Source of the DNA: Anaerolineaceae bacterium UBA4890 | Lineage (GTDB): Bacteria; Chloroflexota; Anaerolineae; Anaerolineales; Anaerolineaceae | Direction: 5' to 3' | Length of the DNA: 59,439 nt | Assembly (NCBI GenBank): GCA_002399085.1 | Contig: DHCY01000012.1 | Span: forward strand, 1-59,439 | Shown here: in pieces, positions 32,678 through 41,094 of the stretch | How positions within the stretch are numbered: position 1 is the stretch's first letter | Layout of the letters: the number at the start of each line of letters is the position of its first letter | Position numbers and translations under genes: made by a program | The notes under the pieces: model-generated | What the model was told of the DNA's origin: nothing | The model's database searches: none | What the model saw: only the letters and a program-made list of their open reading frames with translations

Positions 32678-34051
32678 CTACTCACGCCTCTCGCGTTTCT
32701 TCAATACCAGCTTGATTGGCGTGCCCTTGAACGGAAAGGTTTCTCTGATCTGGTTCTCAAGGAAGCGCTGATAAGTAAAATGTGCCAGGCTGGGGTCATT
32801 GCAATAAAGCAAAAAAGTGGGAGGGGCAGTGTTGACCTGCGTGCCGTAATAGATCCGGAAGGGTTTGCCAATGCCCGAAGGAGACTGATGTTTGTCTTGG
32901 GCGTTTACCAGCACCTTGTTCAGTTGGGCTGTGGGAATCTTTCGCAGGCGTTCCTGCTGGATCTCATTGACAATTGGCAAGATCTGGTGAACGCGCTGCC
33001 CGGTCTCGGCTGAAATAAAAATTACTGGTACATAGGGCAAAAAGTTCAATTCTCTGCGCAGGAGTTTTTCAAATTCAGCGGCAGTGTCCTGGTCTTTTTC
33101 GATCAGGTCCCACTTGTTGATGACCACCATCACGCTCTTCCAGGCTTCATTGATATAACCGGCTATATGGGTGTCCTGGGCAGTGATTCCGCTGACTGCG
33201 TCGATTACCAGGATGGCGACATCGCAGCGTTCAATTGCCTGCATTGCCCGCAAAACCGAATATTTTTCCACACCAGGAATCACCGAACCGCGCTTGCGTA
33301 TGCCAGCAGTATCGATCAGGGTGTATTCCTGCCCTTCGAAAGTCATTTTCAAGTCAATGGCATCCCGCGTGGTGCCAGGGATATTGCTCACGATGGAGCG
33401 TTGTTGCCCGGTCAGTTTGTTCAGCAGACTGCTCTTGCCGGCGTTTGGCTTGCCAACGATGGCAACCTTGATGCTTTCATCTTCCTCCTCCTCATCCACG
33501 CGGTTGGGAAAAAGGTCCACAACTGCATCGAGCAAGTCGCCGGTTCCGGTGCCGTGAATGGCAGAGATGGCATAAGGTTCACCCAAACCCAGCGAGTAAA
33601 AATCCAGGGCATGGAGGCGGGCAGCAGGGCTGTCGGCTTTATTAACCACCAAGAGAATGGGCGGGGTTGGGCGGTCGTCGCTTTTACGGCGTTTGCGTAA
33701 AATATCGACAACTTCGTGGTCAGCCTGAGTGACACCTTCTATGGCATCCGTGACCAATAGAATCACATCGGCTTCTTCCAGTGCGATTTCTGCCTGGACG
33801 CGGATATCCTGAATAAAATCTGCCGACCCAATTGAAAGCGGATTTTGAGTACGCTGCTTGCTGGGGTCCAGCCCGCCGGTGTCGACCACAAAAAAATCGT
33901 GCCCAGCCCAGTCGCCTTCCGCCACAAGGCGGTCGCGGGTGGTACCCGGCACATCGTCCACGATTGCCAGGCGCTGCCCGACCAAGCGATTAAAGATCGT
34001 ACTTTTACCAACATTCGGTCTTCCGACCAGGACAACTACAGGTTTTTGCAT
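32678..34051 (-). CDS. der: Ribosome biogenesis GTPase Der (EngA)
   Basis: Double GTPase of 457 residues needed for 50S subunit maturation. The first G domain starts GRPNVGKSTIFNRL, the second (about residue 200) GKPNAGKSSLLNKL, each with DTAG/DTGG and NKxD motifs (VVNKAD, VINKWD). The C-terminal KH-like domain covers about 360-450 and ends in basic residues. AAGGA lies eight bases before ATG 34051. It follows the cdaA-cdaR pair after 24 bases. Confidence 0.96.
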   Translation of the reverse strand: MQKPVVVLVGRPNVGKSTIFNRLVGQRLAIVDDVPGTTRDRLVAEGDWAGHDFFVVDTGGLDPSKQRTQNPLSIGSADFIQDIRVQAEIALEEADVILLVTDAIEGVTQADHEVVDILRKRRKSDDRPTPPILLVVNKADSPAARLHALDFYSLGLGEPYAISAIHGTGTGDLLDAVVDLFPNRVDEEEEDESIKVAIVGKPNAGKSSLLNKLTGQQRSIVSNIPGTTRDAIDLKMTFEGQEYTLIDTAGIRKRGSVIPGVEKYSVLRAMQAIERCDVAILVIDAVSGITAQDTHIAGYINEAWKSVMVVINKWDLIEKDQDTAAEFEKLLRRELNFLPYVPVIFISAETGQRVHQILPIVNEIQQERLRKIPTAQLNKVLVNAQDKHQSPSGIGKPFRIYYGTQVNTAPPTFLLYCNDPSLAHFTYQRFLENQIRETFPFKGTPIKLVLKKRERRE

Positions 34052-34075
34052 AGGGGGAATCCTTGTTTTTCTACG

Positions 34076-35305
34076 TCAACGCCAGAGAACGACTTCAATA
34101 GTACCCGGCAGCATCGAATCCAGCCGTAATTCATCATCGTTCAGCAATACATCAGGCGATAATTGAAAAGTACCCGGGCTGCGACCACTAAGGTCAAGCG
34201 TCACCCGAAGGTTATTTGCTGACAACTCGTCGAGCAGGTTCATTGGACCAGAGATGTAAAGATCTACATATTCAGGCGTAATGTTCACCCGTAAACCCTG
34301 ACCCAGGTTAATAATTTCAACCGGTACGCCAATGATCTGAGTTGAAGATTGGATCGCATCGATACCAACTTCTACTGTGACCTGCTGGTTGCCGACGATC
34401 ACGATGCCATCCTGCAGCTGCAAATCCACGTTGATACTGAAATCTTCATAGGCACCGCTCAGGTTGATCGGAGTTGTGTCCAGAAAAGAGGGCATGTTGT
34501 CTGCGATGGCAGGGTCAGATGTATAGATGGTCACGTTAGGTGGTGTGACAGTCAGACCGGTCAGATGATAGCCCTGGGCGATGGTACCGGTGGTGACAAT
34601 TTTGATAAACACGTTACGGTAACCGACCAACTGCCTGATTGGCACTTCAACCGTTATGGATGTTGGATTGAGACTGACTCCGTCCACGACATTGCCGCGT
34701 CGGTCAATCGGTCTGAGCTCAACAGTCCTGGTAATGGTGGTTGTGGTATTGCTCAGGTCAATGCTGGCAACAACGTCCATGACTTCATTGACTTTCGACT
34801 GCGGTCCCAACACCTCCACACTTTCGTGGCTCAATTTGGCTTCATCGGACTCATAGCTGATCGGGAGAACACCGGTTTGAAGCAGCGTGATACCGAAAGT
34901 CTGTGATGCGATCTGTTCCAGAGTGATTTTGATCTCAGCTGGACTGACATCGAGCAGCTGCACCGGTTTAAAGTCAGATATGTCAACTTCAGGAATCAGC
35001 TCGTAGCTGCCAGCCGTAAGTCCGGAAAGATTGAGGCGGGCAGTAATCTGGTTAAAATTGCGCAATATCTGCTCATGCACCGAACGCGGCGCGCGAAGTG
35101 CGATCGTGACGTTCGTTGCGCTTTGCTCCATGATCAGGAGGTCCGGGTTTTGTCCTAAAATTGTCAGTGGAATTGGCGAGGAATAGGAGACAACCTCGTT
35201 AGGGTCGCTGGAGCTTACAGAAGATACCCAGACGATGACAGCCAAAACCAGTGCGGTCAGGAAGATGGGTAGTAGTTTGACTACACGTTTGAGAAAATCC
35301 ATCAT
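34076..35305 (-). CDS. cdaR: YbbR-domain protein, CdaA regulator (CdaR)
   Basis: A 409-residue protein with one N-terminal membrane helix (about 10-30) and four YbbR repeats outside, expected to modulate the diadenylate cyclase encoded by the gene just upstream. Repeats are recognisable from the recurring pattern 'I.V.L.G....L......V.LDLS' and the Pro/Thr-rich junctions. The start overlaps the cdaA stop by four bases, which supports complex formation. The glmM gene that often completes this operon is not next to it. Confidence 0.88.
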   Translation of the reverse strand: MMDFLKRVVKLLPIFLTALVLAVIVWVSSVSSSDPNEVVSYSSPIPLTILGQNPDLLIMEQSATNVTIALRAPRSVHEQILRNFNQITARLNLSGLTAGSYELIPEVDISDFKPVQLLDVSPAEIKITLEQIASQTFGITLLQTGVLPISYESDEAKLSHESVEVLGPQSKVNEVMDVVASIDLSNTTTTITRTVELRPIDRRGNVVDGVSLNPTSITVEVPIRQLVGYRNVFIKIVTTGTIAQGYHLTGLTVTPPNVTIYTSDPAIADNMPSFLDTTPINLSGAYEDFSINVDLQLQDGIVIVGNQQVTVEVGIDAIQSSTQIIGVPVEIINLGQGLRVNITPEYVDLYISGPMNLLDELSANNLRVTLDLSGRSPGTFQLSPDVLLNDDELRLDSMLPGTIEVVLWR

Positions 35306-36195
35306 TCTGCCTCCTCCGCTGGTTCTTCCACCTGGTTTTTTCCAAACAGTTTTTTCCGGGTTTTGTTCCCGGCAGACTGTTCGGTTGCCATGATGGCGCG
35401 CATACTATTGAGCAGGCGTTCACCATCGAGACGCCGGATAAGCCTGCCGCGGTGTACGATTGAAACGGTACCGGTCTCTTCCGAGACAACTACTGCCAGG
35501 GCGTCACTGACCTCGCTGATGCCCAGGGCGGCGCGGTGCCGCAACCCCAATGAACGGTCAGCAGTACTGTTCAGCACACCACTGCTGGAAAGGGGCATGA
35601 CACAGGCGGCTGCTTTGATACGATTTTCAGAAATGATCACAGCACCATCGTGGAGCGGTGTGTTTGGATAGAAAATTTGCAGGAGCATTTGCGGCGTGAC
35701 TTCTGAATCCACCATGACTCCATTCTTATAAAACCGATCCAACCCTTCTCTGCGGGACAGCACAATCAGGGCACCATGGCGCCGTTCTGAGAGTTGAACA
35801 ACAGCTTTGGTGACTGAGACGAGCATCTCCTCCAACTCGAGCATGGCACGAGAACCTTTGCGGGTGCGCCAGAAGCGTAACTCACCCATGCTGCCCATAC
35901 GCTCCAGCCCTCTCCTGATTTCAGGTGCGAAAATGACAGGAACTGCCAGGATCAGTGCGGGTGAGACTGTTTGCACCAGCCATGAAAAAGCCGGAAGGTT
36001 GACCAGTGACGTGAGCAAAAACACAAGGATTACGATCAGGAAAATTCCCCGAAGCAGCGTTTGAGCGTCCGTGTCTCGCAGCAGGTAGAGCAACAGGCTG
36101 AAGAAAATGGTCACCAATAGAATGTCAAGCAGACTCGACCAGGTGAACCGCTCCATGATGAAGATAAGATTATTCCAAAATTCTTGCATTTTCAC
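35302..36195 (-). CDS. cdaA: Diadenylate cyclase CdaA (c-di-AMP synthase)
   Basis: Makes c-di-AMP from two ATP. The protein of about 297 residues has three N-terminal membrane helices and a DAC domain (about 95-260) with the DGA motif in TPLHDGAVIISENRI and the RHR motif in GLRHRAALGISE, both needed for catalysis. GTG at 36195 and ATG at 36189 are both in frame. The ATG has better spacing from AGG and may be the true start. TATACT lies about 25 bases upstream. Coupled to the YbbR-domain gene. Confidence 0.94.
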   Translation of the reverse strand: MKMQEFWNNLIFIMERFTWSSLLDILLVTIFFSLLLYLLRDTDAQTLLRGIFLIVILVFLLTSLVNLPAFSWLVQTVSPALILAVPVIFAPEIRRGLERMGSMGELRFWRTRKGSRAMLELEEMLVSVTKAVVQLSERRHGALIVLSRREGLDRFYKNGVMVDSEVTPQMLLQIFYPNTPLHDGAVIISENRIKAAACVMPLSSSGVLNSTADRSLGLRHRAALGISEVSDALAVVVSEETGTVSIVHRGRLIRRLDGERLLNSMRAIMATEQSAGNKTRKKLFGKNQVEEPAEEAE

Positions 36196-36362
36196 TACCT
36201 ATTATTAGGTTTTAAGTATAACCTCATTCGAGGCTGTTACTTTGGTTTTTATAAATAGTTGAGGGAATTCGGGCGTCTAAAACGGGCGAACATACAGGTC
36301 GCTGCTACGAAAGTATAATAATTATCATCTGGGACGGCATCCATGTCGTCCTGGTGATGGCT

Positions 36363-37430
36363 CTAAATCAAGCTCTTAACCCAGACTTCACCGGGCATCA
36401 AACCATTTGCTTTCAGAAAAGAAACGTATATATCCTCGGGTATGTCCTCCGGGATGTCCTCACCGGGTAAGAAACGGCACTGCCAGGCGTCCCTGGAGGG
36501 CAGCACCATGCGGGAGACAGCCAACAGCCTGTAGGCACCGCGCAGCCAATCTTCCAACATCGGGAAAATGATCTGCTCGCTGGCATGCTCTGTTTTGATC
36601 GGCGCCTGGTGGGTTAGCAATGCCAGATTCTGGCGCGTACTGAGCCGCCTTACCTGGATCAATTCTTCTTCATGACTCAAGACGGGCACCAGGTTGGCAG
36701 CCAAAACATTGTAAATCCGGTCGCAGGTCCAGCCTTGCTGCGTGCGACCTGAAAGTAAATCACACGCGCTCTGAAATTTGCTTTCCACGATCGAATGCAT
36801 TCGCAAAGAATTCTGCTCGATCTGCCTGACCATTGGCAGACCCAGGTCGCATAGTGACCTTGCCGTCTGTTGGAAGGTCGACGCGAAGGTGCCATCTGTC
36901 CAGATCACGGTATTGGAGCAGGCGATTTTCTCTTCCTGCGGCGCCTGGGCGTTGATCTTTGCCCAGGCAAGTTCCTCGCTGTGTCCGCGGTTTTGCACCA
37001 GGCGCTCAAAACGCACCTGTTTATCGGCTGCTGCCGTCCAGATTTGGTCGCACAGTTTCACTACATCAGATTCGAGCAACTTAATGGCTTCAATCGCCAG
37101 AACCGGACGATCGCATTTCTCGATTTGCTCTGATATCGCCAGATGGACGTAAGGGTGGACAATCGCCTCAAGTTTTCTCAGGCTGGCGGGGTCATTTAAA
37201 ACGATCATACCCAGCTTACTGCGATTAATCTGCCCGTCTGCCATGCAAAGGTCTTCGCCAAAGGTGTCCTGGATGGTTTGCCAGGCGGGGGTGCCTGGCA
37301 GGTAGCTGTCTTTTGCCGTCAGATCCGCGTCAATGGTGTCGGCACCAAAATTTGCCAGATAATTACGGACCACGCTTTTACCTGAGGCGATATTTCCAGT
37401 TATTCCGATGACAAAAGGCTTCTGAGGCAT
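36363..37430 (-). CDS. coaE: Dephospho-CoA kinase with an unrecognised C-terminal domain
   Basis: Last step of coenzyme A synthesis. Residues 1-195 are a complete CoaE: P-loop GITGNIASGKS (9-19), the DTIDAD metal motif, and the VRFERLVQNRG lid. A typical CoaE ends near 200 residues, but this one continues to 355. The extra part contains HSIVESKF, then a region ending in a short DIPEDIPEDI repeat, and matches nothing I know (it is not the GrpB-like extension of some actinobacteria). No Shine-Dalgarno sequence precedes ATG 37430. TATACT lies six bases upstream. The gene is divergent from tilS. Confidence 0.85.
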   Translation of the reverse strand: MPQKPFVIGITGNIASGKSVVRNYLANFGADTIDADLTAKDSYLPGTPAWQTIQDTFGEDLCMADGQINRSKLGMIVLNDPASLRKLEAIVHPYVHLAISEQIEKCDRPVLAIEAIKLLESDVVKLCDQIWTAAADKQVRFERLVQNRGHSEELAWAKINAQAPQEEKIACSNTVIWTDGTFASTFQQTARSLCDLGLPMVRQIEQNSLRMHSIVESKFQSACDLLSGRTQQGWTCDRIYNVLAANLVPVLSHEEELIQVRRLSTRQNLALLTHQAPIKTEHASEQIIFPMLEDWLRGAYRLLAVSRMVLPSRDAWQCRFLPGEDIPEDIPEDIYVSFLKANGLMPGEVWVKSLI

Positions 37431-37436
37431 GAGTAA

Positions 37437-37464
37437 AGTATACTGCGAACAACTGATTTATGAA
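37437..37464 (-). promoter_or_regulatory. Promoter of coaE, leaderless arrangement
   Basis: -35 TTCATA (37464-37459), 16-base spacer, -10 TATACT (37442-37437), then six bases to ATG 37430, so the start of transcription should coincide with the start codon. Confidence 0.55.
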
Positions 37465-37491
37465 TAAATCGTTCTACGAAATGGCTTAAGC

Positions 37492-37497
37492 TATAAT
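37492..37497 (+). promoter_or_regulatory. TATAAT seven bases before the tilS ATG (leaderless candidate)
   Basis: Perfect -10 box, TTTCACT spacer, then ATG. The -35 is poor and there is no ribosome site. It faces the coaE promoter within 75 bases. Confidence 0.45.
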
Positions 37498-37504
37498 TTT
37501 CACT

Positions 37505-38935
37505 ATGGACAAGACACAGTTCCTGGCAGCATTTTTTGAGAGTCTTCATCCGGTCCTGCTGAAGCCGGTTGTAATCGGTGTTTCTGGTGGGGCGGATAGC
37601 CTTTGCCTGGTTCATTTACTGCTGAATGCTGGCTTGGCGCTTGTTCCAGCCCACTACGATCACCAACTCAGAACCGTCTCTGGCGTGCAAGCCAAACAGG
37701 TTGAGGCTCTCATGAGGGCCTGGGGGTTGGAACCAGAGGTTGGCTCGGGTAATGTGAAAGACTATGCCAGGGCAAACAAAATGGGGCTGGAGGAAGCTGC
37801 CCGCATTTGCCGTTATGAGTTCCTGGTGGGTGTTGCCGAAAAATACAACGCCCAGGCAATCCTGACTGCCCATCACCAGGACGACCAGGTAGAAACAATA
37901 TTGATGCACTTTTTGCGGGGCAGCGGAATCAATGGTCTCACCGGGATGCGATCAGTCGAGACCCTCACCCAATTTTCTAAGAATATCCCCCTCTGGCGAC
38001 CACTTTTGGAGACCAGCAAGCAGGAGATTTTGGATTATTGTGCCGAGCACCAGATCATCCCAATTGAAGATGAATCCAACCTGGATATCCGTTTTTACCG
38101 CAACCAGCTACGCCACGAATTGATCCCGTCAATCGAAAAAATCCAGCCTTCTTTCCGCCGGATTTTATCGAGGAACGCAAAAGTAATCGAACTCGACCGC
38201 CAGATGCTGGAGAAAATGACAGAGCTTGCCTGGCAGAAAACGATCGTGCAGGAGACCCCAGGTGTAGCCCTACTTTTTGACCGTGATCAATGGGAGCATC
38301 TGGAAGAAGCGATTCAATACCGGCTGCTGGTAAAAGCAGCTAACCAGTTGGTGCCTGGTTTACGTGATCTTGGTTTTTCGGAGCTGCAGCGCGCGAAGAC
38401 AGCGTTGGACCAGCTTGCCCCCAGGGCAGACTTCAAAGCGGGCATCCTGATCCAAAATCAACCCGGGACTTTTTTGTTGTCTCTGGGAGAGTTTGACCTG
38501 CCCCAAACCGGGTTCCCGCAACTGCCTGGTGAGTCGGCACTCAAACTCACGCTAAAGAAACCGGTGAAACTGGCGCAGGGTTGGCAGATCAAGGCAGAAA
38601 AGATAGATAAAGATGTCTTTGAGCGCCTGCCAACAGCGGTCAAGGAAAATCCGCTGCATGCCTGGTTGAACCCAGCAGACCTGGAGCTGCCGCTGGTGGT
38701 CAGGCAGCCATTTAAAGGCGAACGCTGGTCGCCGCTTGGCATGGTGCACAAACATCAAAAAATGAGTGATTTCTTCATTAATCAAAAAATCCCCCGCACT
38801 GCCCGGAATTCATGGCCTGTAGTGAGCAGTGGGGGGTCAATTTTGTGGGTGGTTGGCTTGCGCATAGCCCAAGCCTGGCGTCTCACCGGCTCTGAGGTGG
38901 AGGTTCTGCACCTCCAGCTTATCCCGCCAGCCTGA
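37505..38935 (+). CDS. tilS: tRNA(Ile)-lysidine synthase
   Basis: Converts the wobble C of tRNA-Ile(CAU) to lysidine. The 476-residue protein has the N-type PP-loop SGGADS (27-32), the HHQDDQVET motif and RNQLRHELIPSI, followed by the TilS substrate-binding and C-terminal domains (the final one around PFKGERWSPLGM and IPRTARNSWPVV). Essential in most bacteria. Its stop is five bases from the convergent LCP gene. Confidence 0.95.
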   Translation: MDKTQFLAAFFESLHPVLLKPVVIGVSGGADSLCLVHLLLNAGLALVPAHYDHQLRTVSGVQAKQVEALMRAWGLEPEVGSGNVKDYARANKMGLEEAARICRYEFLVGVAEKYNAQAILTAHHQDDQVETILMHFLRGSGINGLTGMRSVETLTQFSKNIPLWRPLLETSKQEILDYCAEHQIIPIEDESNLDIRFYRNQLRHELIPSIEKIQPSFRRILSRNAKVIELDRQMLEKMTELAWQKTIVQETPGVALLFDRDQWEHLEEAIQYRLLVKAANQLVPGLRDLGFSELQRAKTALDQLAPRADFKAGILIQNQPGTFLLSLGEFDLPQTGFPQLPGESALKLTLKKPVKLAQGWQIKAEKIDKDVFERLPTAVKENPLHAWLNPADLELPLVVRQPFKGERWSPLGMVHKHQKMSDFFINQKIPRTARNSWPVVSSGGSILWVVGLRIAQAWRLTGSEVEVLHLQLIPPA

Positions 38936-38940
38936 TCGTG

Positions 38941-39909
38941 CTATTCAATCCAAAGTGCCTGCCTGATGATCGCCTGGATGGCGTTGATGTCCGGGTATAA
39001 AACGGAAGCACCACCATCAGTCATACCAGGTATGGCTTCGTTTGGCGTGATCTGGAATGTCGTGATATCGGGTCCATCGATAAACTTGGAAAATGGAACC
39101 ACATACAAAAACATGTCCGGGATATTCAGGTCAGTTTCAACAGTTTCATTGACAGCCTGAAGGACTCTGCCCAGGTTGCGCAATTCTGTGGGGCGCAGTG
39201 CCTTACTCACCATCGCCTTGATGACTTCATGCTGTCTGCGGTTGCGGTCGAAGTCAGAGGTATTCTTGCGGGCACGTACATACCAAAAGGCATCACCGGC
39301 GGTCATATATTGCCTGCCGGGTTCGATTACACACCAACCGGTGTCGTTGAGCCAGCATTCGTCTTCCATGTGTTTTTCGACATCCACGTCAATGCCGCCC
39401 ATCACATCGATGATGTGCTTGAAACCATCGAAATCCACCATGGCAAAGTTGTCGGGTCTGATGCCAAAGTTGAGCGCCAGGGTGTCACTGAGCAATTCCG
39501 TCCCACCGAAGGGCATGGCTGTGTTGAGTCGCTGCGGACCTACGCCGGGGATGCTAACCCACAGGTCGCGGGGGAAAGAGAGTAAGTGAAACCTGCTGGT
39601 TTTGGTGTTCATCGCCACCAGCAGCATCACATCAGTGCGAAAACCGATTGTGGGCTGATAATCAGACCCCAGCAGCATCACAGTTTTGACATACCCAGGT
39701 ACTGGCAAGAAAAAGGCATTGCCATCCAGGTAGGCATCTGGCTCAGGATTGGTTTCAGCTTCCCAAAGGTTGGTCATGAAACCAGGCTGACCGTTGCGGA
39801 TTTTATTGATGCTAAGTCCCGCCAATATTACCAGGGCAAGGCTTATAAAAAGCAGTATCCAGCCTAGCGGAAACCTGCGTTTGCTTTCATTACGAGTTGA
39901 ATATTCCAT
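38941..39909 (-). CDS. LytR-CpsA-Psr (LCP) family protein
   Basis: A 322-residue membrane-anchored phosphotransferase of the type that joins glycopolymers to peptidoglycan. One membrane helix (about 18-36) precedes the LCP domain (about 75-235) with FRTDVMLLVAMN, LLSFPRDLWVSIPG and the Arg-rich DFDRNRRQHEVIKAMV, all diagnostic. AGGA lies before ATG 39909. A second LCP gene is at 52245. Its presence fits a cell wall carrying secondary polymers. The exact polymer is unknown. Confidence 0.9.
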   Translation of the reverse strand: MEYSTRNESKRRFPLGWILLFISLALVILAGLSINKIRNGQPGFMTNLWEAETNPEPDAYLDGNAFFLPVPGYVKTVMLLGSDYQPTIGFRTDVMLLVAMNTKTSRFHLLSFPRDLWVSIPGVGPQRLNTAMPFGGTELLSDTLALNFGIRPDNFAMVDFDGFKHIIDVMGGIDVDVEKHMEDECWLNDTGWCVIEPGRQYMTAGDAFWYVRARKNTSDFDRNRRQHEVIKAMVSKALRPTELRNLGRVLQAVNETVETDLNIPDMFLYVVPFSKFIDGPDITTFQITPNEAIPGMTDGGASVLYPDINAIQAIIRQALWIE

Positions 39910-39933
39910 TTTATTCCTATGTTAGGGCACAAA

Positions 39934-40872
39934 TTAGCCTTGCCCGGCATCCTCTTCTGGAAAGGTGTAGCCATTTTCCATCGCCAGGGTGCGCAGTTTG
40001 CTCTTTACTTCGCGCCATTGAATTTTTGAGATCCCCAATTTTTGCCGGATCTTCTCTTGTTCGACTCCAGTGGCAAGGTCGTTCAGTGCGCTTGTCCAGC
40101 GCAGCATGTCGAAGCTGATGTGTTTGTCCATCTTGCCAGCCTTGGTGACATCCTCGAGCAAATATTCCAGGCGGCGTTGAGACCAGGGGAAGACTTGATC
40201 TTTAATTTCATACTGTTGCGCGTACTGATTGTACGCTTCAACCCATTCAGGAGATATCGCGATCTTGCGTTCCTTGAAACGATAGCGCTGATTGGGGTAG
40301 CGCACGAAAACATAAGCCTCTTCCGGGTCGGTTAATTCAAGATGGTTGACCTTCAGATTCAGACATTCGCCCTTTTTCATGGCAGTTTCCAGCACCATCC
40401 GCAATAAAACATAGGGTCGCGGGTCTGCGCTAGCAGAGCTGCGGATGGAGTCGGCGGCATCAAGGGCAACCTGGAGCTCTTGTGGGGTGAGAACGGTTGG
40501 CAGGGGGCTGGTGACAGTCTTTTGGATGATTTTTTCTGCCGGGTCAACCGAGATTACTGCATTTTGAGTCAGCCAGCGGAAAAAGGACTTCAAGGAAGTG
40601 ATCCGGCGCGAAAGCGTCTTGGGGCTGCAGGGGACACCGCGGTCCTTCTCGAGCCAGGTCAGATAATCTTCGAGATCTTTTGTTGAAATTTGCCCGATGG
40701 GTTTGTCGGTGGGCATAAACTCTTCCAGTAACATCAAATCGGCTTCAAATGCCTTTAGCGTGTGATGAGAGCGACCCTGGTCTCGTAAAAAGAATTTCCA
40801 AGCCTGGATTGCCGGTCGGAGCAGCGTGCTCTCGGTTATATGTGCGTTGATTGCTTCGTCTTTCTGGTTCAT
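39934..40872 (-). CDS. Tyrosine-recombinase homologue lacking catalytic residues
   Basis: A 312-residue protein with an N-terminal SAM-like domain (about 18-105) and a C-terminal phage-integrase fold (about 125-295). By alignment of the family motifs, catalytic Arg I is Lys166 (ETAMKKGEC), the box II His is Asp255, the second His is Ile281 (LGISK) and the Tyr position is Lys290. Only Arg258 and the beta-hairpin Lys region (FKERKIAI) remain. It should still bind DNA but not cut and rejoin it. GGGAG lies five bases before ATG 40872. It sits between an LCP gene and an unknown membrane protein gene, with no mobile-element context. Confidence 0.75.
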   Translation of the reverse strand: MNQKDEAINAHITESTLLRPAIQAWKFFLRDQGRSHHTLKAFEADLMLLEEFMPTDKPIGQISTKDLEDYLTWLEKDRGVPCSPKTLSRRITSLKSFFRWLTQNAVISVDPAEKIIQKTVTSPLPTVLTPQELQVALDAADSIRSSASADPRPYVLLRMVLETAMKKGECLNLKVNHLELTDPEEAYVFVRYPNQRYRFKERKIAISPEWVEAYNQYAQQYEIKDQVFPWSQRRLEYLLEDVTKAGKMDKHISFDMLRWTSALNDLATGVEQEKIRQKLGISKIQWREVKSKLRTLAMENGYTFPEEDAGQG

Positions 40873-41059
40873 CGTGGCTCCCGCGTTTCGTATAGTCAAA
40901 AAAAGTGTAATTAAGTTTAGTCCTTGTAATCCAGTTTGTCAAACGGATTTCGACAAGGCTTGATGGGAGATGATTTCCTTCCGCATAACTGGATCTTGAA
41001 AATTAATGGCGGAGAGATATGCATTTTGCATAAAATATCAAAATTTCTTTTGGAAAATT

Positions 41060-41088
41060 TTTACGCAAGATAGACAATGGGATATAAT
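41060..41088 (+). promoter_or_regulatory. Promoter of the unknown membrane protein gene, leaderless arrangement
   Basis: -35 TTTACG (41060-41065), 17-base spacer, -10 TATAAT (41083-41088), then six bases to ATG 41095. No ribosome site before any of the three in-frame ATGs. Confidence 0.6.
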
Positions 41089-41094
41089 TTAATG

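Noticed and set aside
39934..40872. Integrase as evidence of a genomic island
   Set aside because: No attachment repeats, tRNA or mobile genes adjoin it, and the protein lacks the catalytic residues.
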